A DNA stretch of 64,000 nt, taken from positions 65,604,578-65,668,577 of the forward strand of contig NC_091014.1 in NCBI RefSeq assembly GCF_041296385.1, read 5' to 3'. Below are positions 53,887-64,000 of this stretch, piece by piece (the first letter of the stretch is position 1; every line of letters starts with the position of its first letter). The notes beneath the pieces were generated by a model that saw only the letters and a program-made list of their open reading frames with translations, was not told the origin of the DNA and searched no databases. Source of the DNA: Aphelocoma coerulescens (Eukaryota; Chordata; Aves; Passeriformes; Corvidae). A program made the translations under genes and the position numbers.

Positions 53887-56800
53887 GATTGGGGTTTTTT
53901 CCCTGTTAAAAGACACAGGCTAGGTGTGACTTCTTAGTATCTTTATCTGGTGTGACCTTGGAAGAATTGTTGTCAGGGCTGGCAGCAAGTGGCCACTGCA
54001 TGATTTTACCTCTCTGGCTGCAAAGGTTTCCATGCTTTGAAAGACTGTGCTGCAAACAGAGGTGCAGTGCTGAAAGAGGCATTTCCATTCATTCAGCTAT
54101 GGAAGTATAGTGAGGATTTTATAAAAAACAGGTTATGCCATGATAACCCTTCAGATTAACATACTGAAATGTAACCCCATTCAACAAAGCACTTAAGCAT
54201 AAATCCTACTCTGTGGAATAGAGGCACTTGAGCTAAGGTCAGTGTGCTCTTAACTTCTATTCTGTCTCTTTGAGAGCCCCTCTACTGACCTGAATGCCCT
54301 TGAAGCATATAAAAAAACGATATTTCTTCTTATTCTTCTGTCTTTTATCTTTAACAAACCAAATCAACCAAACAAAACCCTACAGCGTGCAGAATCAAAC
54401 CAGTACAAAAGTAGTTTTAAAATTATTTATTTCCTTCTGCACAGCAATTTGCTATGGGAAAAACAAACTCAATAAAATGAACAGAAGTTCAACAAATACT
54501 CTTCTAGACTGATCTTCAGAGTATCAGAGACTCCTCTACTGTCATATGTGGGTAGGAAAATGAGTTTGATGTGGTTCTTAGACATGCCTGATTCCCAGTG
54601 ATACTGGGAGAGTATTCCAGTATCTACTACTGGTGGAGACTGCTGAGTGAACAGAGACTTTGGAAATCATTGTATTTCTGTCTTATTGCCCAAAATACAG
54701 AATTAGCATCACAGAGAAAACAATATCTCAAGCAAAATGGTTTTTTTTTTGCTGCCCTTTGTATATTCATTCAGCATATCTCACAGAGCAAGAATTATCA
54801 ATATTCCCTTCCAGAAATCAGTATTGGTAGGAATCCACCTTTGTGCTATTTTGACAAATTTTCTGGATTTTCTACCTCAGGTATTTAATATGTAAACACA
54901 CCTAAATAACGTTGGAGAGCTGTTAAAGAGAAGACCATAAAGAAAAAGTATTTACTCAGAAATCTTACTTTGCATAGCCTCTGCCTGGTCCTTGTTGCTT
55001 ATGTTTGCAGGTAAATTATTCATTTCAGACACTGAGCAAATCCAGCCCTCCTGAGCCTGACCTCTCCAACAGATCATTCTAAAGTTAATTATTTCCACAA
55101 CTCCCTTGCTGGCACAGAATAACAAGTCACACAGCAATGGTATCTCAGGAGCAGTTTATAAAAATGTAGTACACCACAGGGACTGGTGTGGATTTTAGGA
55201 ATGCCCTGCCTAATGTAGTCTGAAAGGCTTTGGAAGTTTTGTCTTGCATAAGGCTGGATACACACACATGCATTAGGGGAGAAGTGTTTATAGAAGAAAG
55301 AAATGCCCAAAATTAGACATTGCCCTGGAGGCCACAGGAGCACAATGTAAGGACCAGGCTCCTAAATATTTCTGGGCTACTGGTCACACTGACATCAGGG
55401 AGTTCAGCATCTACATTCCACTGAGAGTTTGTGGCTTAATTGTTCTGACCTACACCTGTAAATCAAGGGAAACAGCATTTCTCTGCAGCACAAGGCTAAC
55501 ACGGAGTGTGTAAACACAAGGATAACAGGAACTCTGTGAGCAGCTGAAGTCACCTACTTACCATAAAACACAGTTCTAATTCAGCTAGTATGAAAGTCAC
55601 ATAAGCACTAAAAGTCTTCAAAATACATTTATAAAACATTTTCATCCTCTGCAGCTGTTTTTTTAACTGTCTCACTGTTCAAACCTGCCTTCAATTCCCT
55701 GCCCCAATTTTATCCTTTGACTAATACAAAAGTACATGGCTTAACACTAAGTCAGTAAAATCCCTTGTGCCTCTGTTGTCTGTCAACATCTGCATTTGCA
55801 GGGTAGTCACACCAACTTTCTATTCTGTAGCCAGTATTTGTGCACCTGCAAAGGCAAGGGGGTCCAGAGCCTTATGGCAATTAAAATACCATTACTGATC
55901 TTACCCTGTGTGAGTGAGCAGAGCAAGCTGTCCTCAGTGTTCTGAAGCATTTCTTCTTGCTGGCTGCACTATTCTGTTCAACAGCACCACAATGTTCTCT
56001 GTTGGACCAACAAGTGACCAAGGTACCTCTTGACACATCAGAATGTGGCTAAAAACCTCTATTGCCTTTCTTGGGATAAAACAAGATAAAGGTTCATGTA
56101 TCAATGGCCTAGACAAACAAAGCATACAGAAGATAAACATGAGCCTATTATATTTGGATAAAAACACACAGATGCTCTACAGCAATACTGTTATTTAGGA
56201 ATTTATATGGTTGATATAAGACTATACTGTGGATAGACTCTAAGTAACAGGAGGTGACAGGCTGGTATTGTATAATCACACAGGGAAGCTCTTCTACAGT
56301 CATGCAACTGCAATGAAGATACAAGATTGTGTGGTAAGACTCCTAACAAAAAATACTCACAATATAATCAATGTACTTGCATAGGGCTTACAAACATCAG
56401 TGGATGCAAGTAATAGCTGAAGAGCCTATTTCTGAAATCTTAAAATCCACTAACCTAGGATACTCATTCCTATTTAACCATTTGGAACTAATCCCCCATA
56501 ATACCCAGGAGACCTATTCACTGCTGCTTAATTTTTTTAGCGTTTTCTTTCATGATGTCATATCTCCAAAAAGTAGAAGTTGAGAAAAGGAAAGTATAAA
56601 GGGAAAGAAAGGTAGTAGTACAATGAGGTTGCTGATGTGCTGAGAAAAGTTCTCATCGTGCAAACCAATGGTTTTTTCATTCCTTCAGTTCCCTCCTTCA
56701 CCTGTATCCACATAGTCTTTTAACAAAATAGATTTTGTCATTAGCTCTCTGGTTGCTTAATGTCTAGGCACTAAATATCTTGTATTAAGTCTATGATCAC

Positions 56801-58397
56801 TAACAAAAAAAACTCCCCTGTGGATCTGGAGGGGATTGAAGTTATCTGACAGACAGCAGGTGACAGAATCCTCCCAGCTCAAGAACCAGGACCATGTACA
56901 CTCAAAATGTACCTGTGGGTCTCAGTTTGCCAACCACAGAACAGGATCTGACCCTACATTTTAATGGGTGAGGATGCAATCAGTGAGAAGTCATTTACTG
57001 TGACCTTCAAAAATCAATCATCACCACCAGAAGGGGAAAGGGCCCACTCCCTGTTCTCTGAGACAGCTGCTGCCTCTTCATGCACATCACTCAATCCTGC
57101 AAGACAAGGTCCCACAACACAACTTTGAATTACTTCATTAACTGAGAACAGTGTAAGAACAAAGCCAGGAAGGAACTGTGCAAGGTTCCTGTACTTAATG
57201 TGCTCAGGTGAATTTTCCTAATGGGTGTGTCCTGAAAAGAGCAGCAGCTTGTGCCATTTACCGTGTAACAGCCGAGGAGGAGCAGTTCTTAGCAGGAACT
57301 TTAATCCATCCAGGTGTAGAAAGCCTTCCAGTAGGATCTCCACACCAAGCTAGGAAAGCAGAGAATATAATTTTCTCCCTCCTACTGGCAAAGAAGTCTG
57401 GAATTTAGCCTGTAACTAAGAATAAAACATCTCCCAAGGTCTCCCTGGGATACCCTTTGTAAATAATGCTGCCAGCAGCATCCCATGCATATTTCAGTAA
57501 CTACATGAGCCTTACTGAATCACAGAAGTTATCCTGCAATATAACAACATTTCTATGATCTTCCCTTTAAAAAGGAACTACAAAAATTAAGCTACCTGCC
57601 TGTAAAAGTGTTTTAGTCCAATATCCAAAGCATTTTAATGCAGATAGAAAAGAGCTTTAAATTGCTCCAGCAAAGTCTCAGACCATCTGTTATGAAACAA
57701 AACTTACAGGCCCCACAAGACAGATGGATTTGATGCTCTGTCCCCTGGACATTTAGGTTGAGCAGTGCATTTTATGGTATTTACTCCATAACAGTAAGTG
57801 ATTAAGAAATAAACGGTTCCCCCTCCAAGTATATAAAGATTTTAACAATTATGCTGAAATTTAGAGATTTAAGACCCAACTTGGATTGTTTAATAAACAA
57901 GACTGTAACTACAACATTTCAGTCTAAGTCCAGAAAAAGTCTTGAATTTTGGATAATAGAAAATAATTTTGTTTTTACAAACATTATAAAAAACTAGACA
58001 CCATTAACAAGCAAAGAATTTAATCCAGAAGAGAGAAGGATCTATGGGACTCCTTCTAGGCCAGTAGCATACAGAATCTTATTGCTGGCATATTTCTGGC
58101 TGGTTGCACAGAGTCAAATGCCCATTCCATTTCCTCTATCCATCAGCAAAAAATAGGAAGTTCTCTATCAGAAACAGTTCTGGGAATGAACTACACTTAG
58201 CACTTGGACTGAGAAAATCCTTGCAGCAAGGTGGTGTTAGTGAAATCACACCAGTTCATTATCACTACTTTGTTTCTAGCCTTTTAAAAGGACACATCAA
58301 GTCTATACTCCCATGCAGTCTGTGGCAAACACGAAAGGAGAATGCCAGTGTAAGGTAAGTAATTGTCATACTGAAAATGAGTCACTAGGACAACCAA

Positions 58398-58580
58398 AGA
58401 TGCCTGGAAATTGCTTTATTTGTTCGTACGGTTTGTGCGTTACAGCAAGCGTCAGTTTAGCTACCATGGACGAAAGTCTGGAAGAGCATTTAATGTTAAC
58501 CATTGAGATGTGTAGTGAGTAGAGCCCACATCTGCACACAACATGCTGTTTTCCTATTGCTGGAACCTAACATTCATGAG
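58398..58580 (-). other. LDHB: Probable LDHB 3' untranslated region
   Basis: Short UTR ending just past the AATAAA at 58420-58415, about 160 nt after the stop. Mammalian LDHB also has a short 3' UTR. A T/G-rich stretch follows the signal on the minus strand, as expected of a downstream element. The end is estimated. Confidence 0.6.
58415..58420 (-). promoter_or_regulatory. LDHB polyadenylation signal AATAAA
   Basis: First AATAAA downstream of the LDHB stop on the minus strand, with a T/G-rich stretch about 20-35 nt beyond. Confidence 0.6.

Positions 58581-64000
<5,420 letters not shown>

Larger units (their letters stand above)
47940..58397. other. Intergenic region between GYS2 and LDHB; no gene recognised
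   Basis: 10.5 kb. The first kilobase upstream of GYS2 is somewhat richer in G+C and has a 127-codon open frame on the plus strand (48524-48907) that resembles nothing I know. Further on are two CR1 copies and a T/GTT tract. The last 5 kb before the LDHB 3' end is unremarkable. Confidence 0.75.

Noticed and set aside
53347..53937. A 196-codon plus-strand open frame
   Set aside because: Composed of CR1 sequence followed by the T homopolymer and GTT repeat; not a gene.

Overview
This window looks like nuclear DNA from a bird, probably a songbird. It carries two vertebrate metabolic genes in the order and orientation known from other amniotes. The non-coding part holds many short CR1 LINE tails of avian type, few other interspersed repeats, and two retroviral LTRs of kinds I associate with songbird genomes. 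The clade is an inference from these repeats and from protein similarity; the species cannot be named.

Layout, with both genes on the minus strand. Positions 1 to about 4.47 kb are gene-poor: a 69-nt T homopolymer and one CR1 scrap. From about 4.49 to 47.9 kb lies a complete GYS2 gene (liver glycogen synthase). Its 16 coding exons run from the ATG at 47754 to the TGA at 5170 and encode 704 residues. All 15 introns are GT-AG and every exon junction keeps frame. The introns hold six CR1 fragments, two solo-type LTRs, a T/G-rich tract with G-quadruplex potential, and simple repeats. From about 47.95 to 58.4 kb is intergenic DNA with two CR1 copies, a T38-(GTT)7 tract and no recognisable gene. 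From about 58.4 kb to the right edge is the 3' two-thirds of LDHB (lactate dehydrogenase B). Exons 4 to 8 encode the last 250 or so of 334 residues; the first exons lie beyond position 64000.

GYS2 makes the glycogen chain from UDP-glucose in hepatocytes. LDHB interconverts pyruvate and lactate. They are neighbours by conserved synteny and share no operon-like arrangement. The visible regulation of GYS2 is in the protein: the N-terminal sites 2/2a, the C-terminal Ser relay spaced every four residues, and the arginine cluster that senses glucose-6-phosphate are all intact.

I found no novel gene system. The most testable unusual points are inverted CR1 pairs bracketing GYS2 exons 12-13 and exons 5-7 (possible back-splicing), a four-run G tract in GYS2 intron 5 RNA, a strikingly CpG-rich GYS2 exon 14, a sense-oriented LTR in the last intron, and an LDHB stop context that lacks the mammalian readthrough signal.
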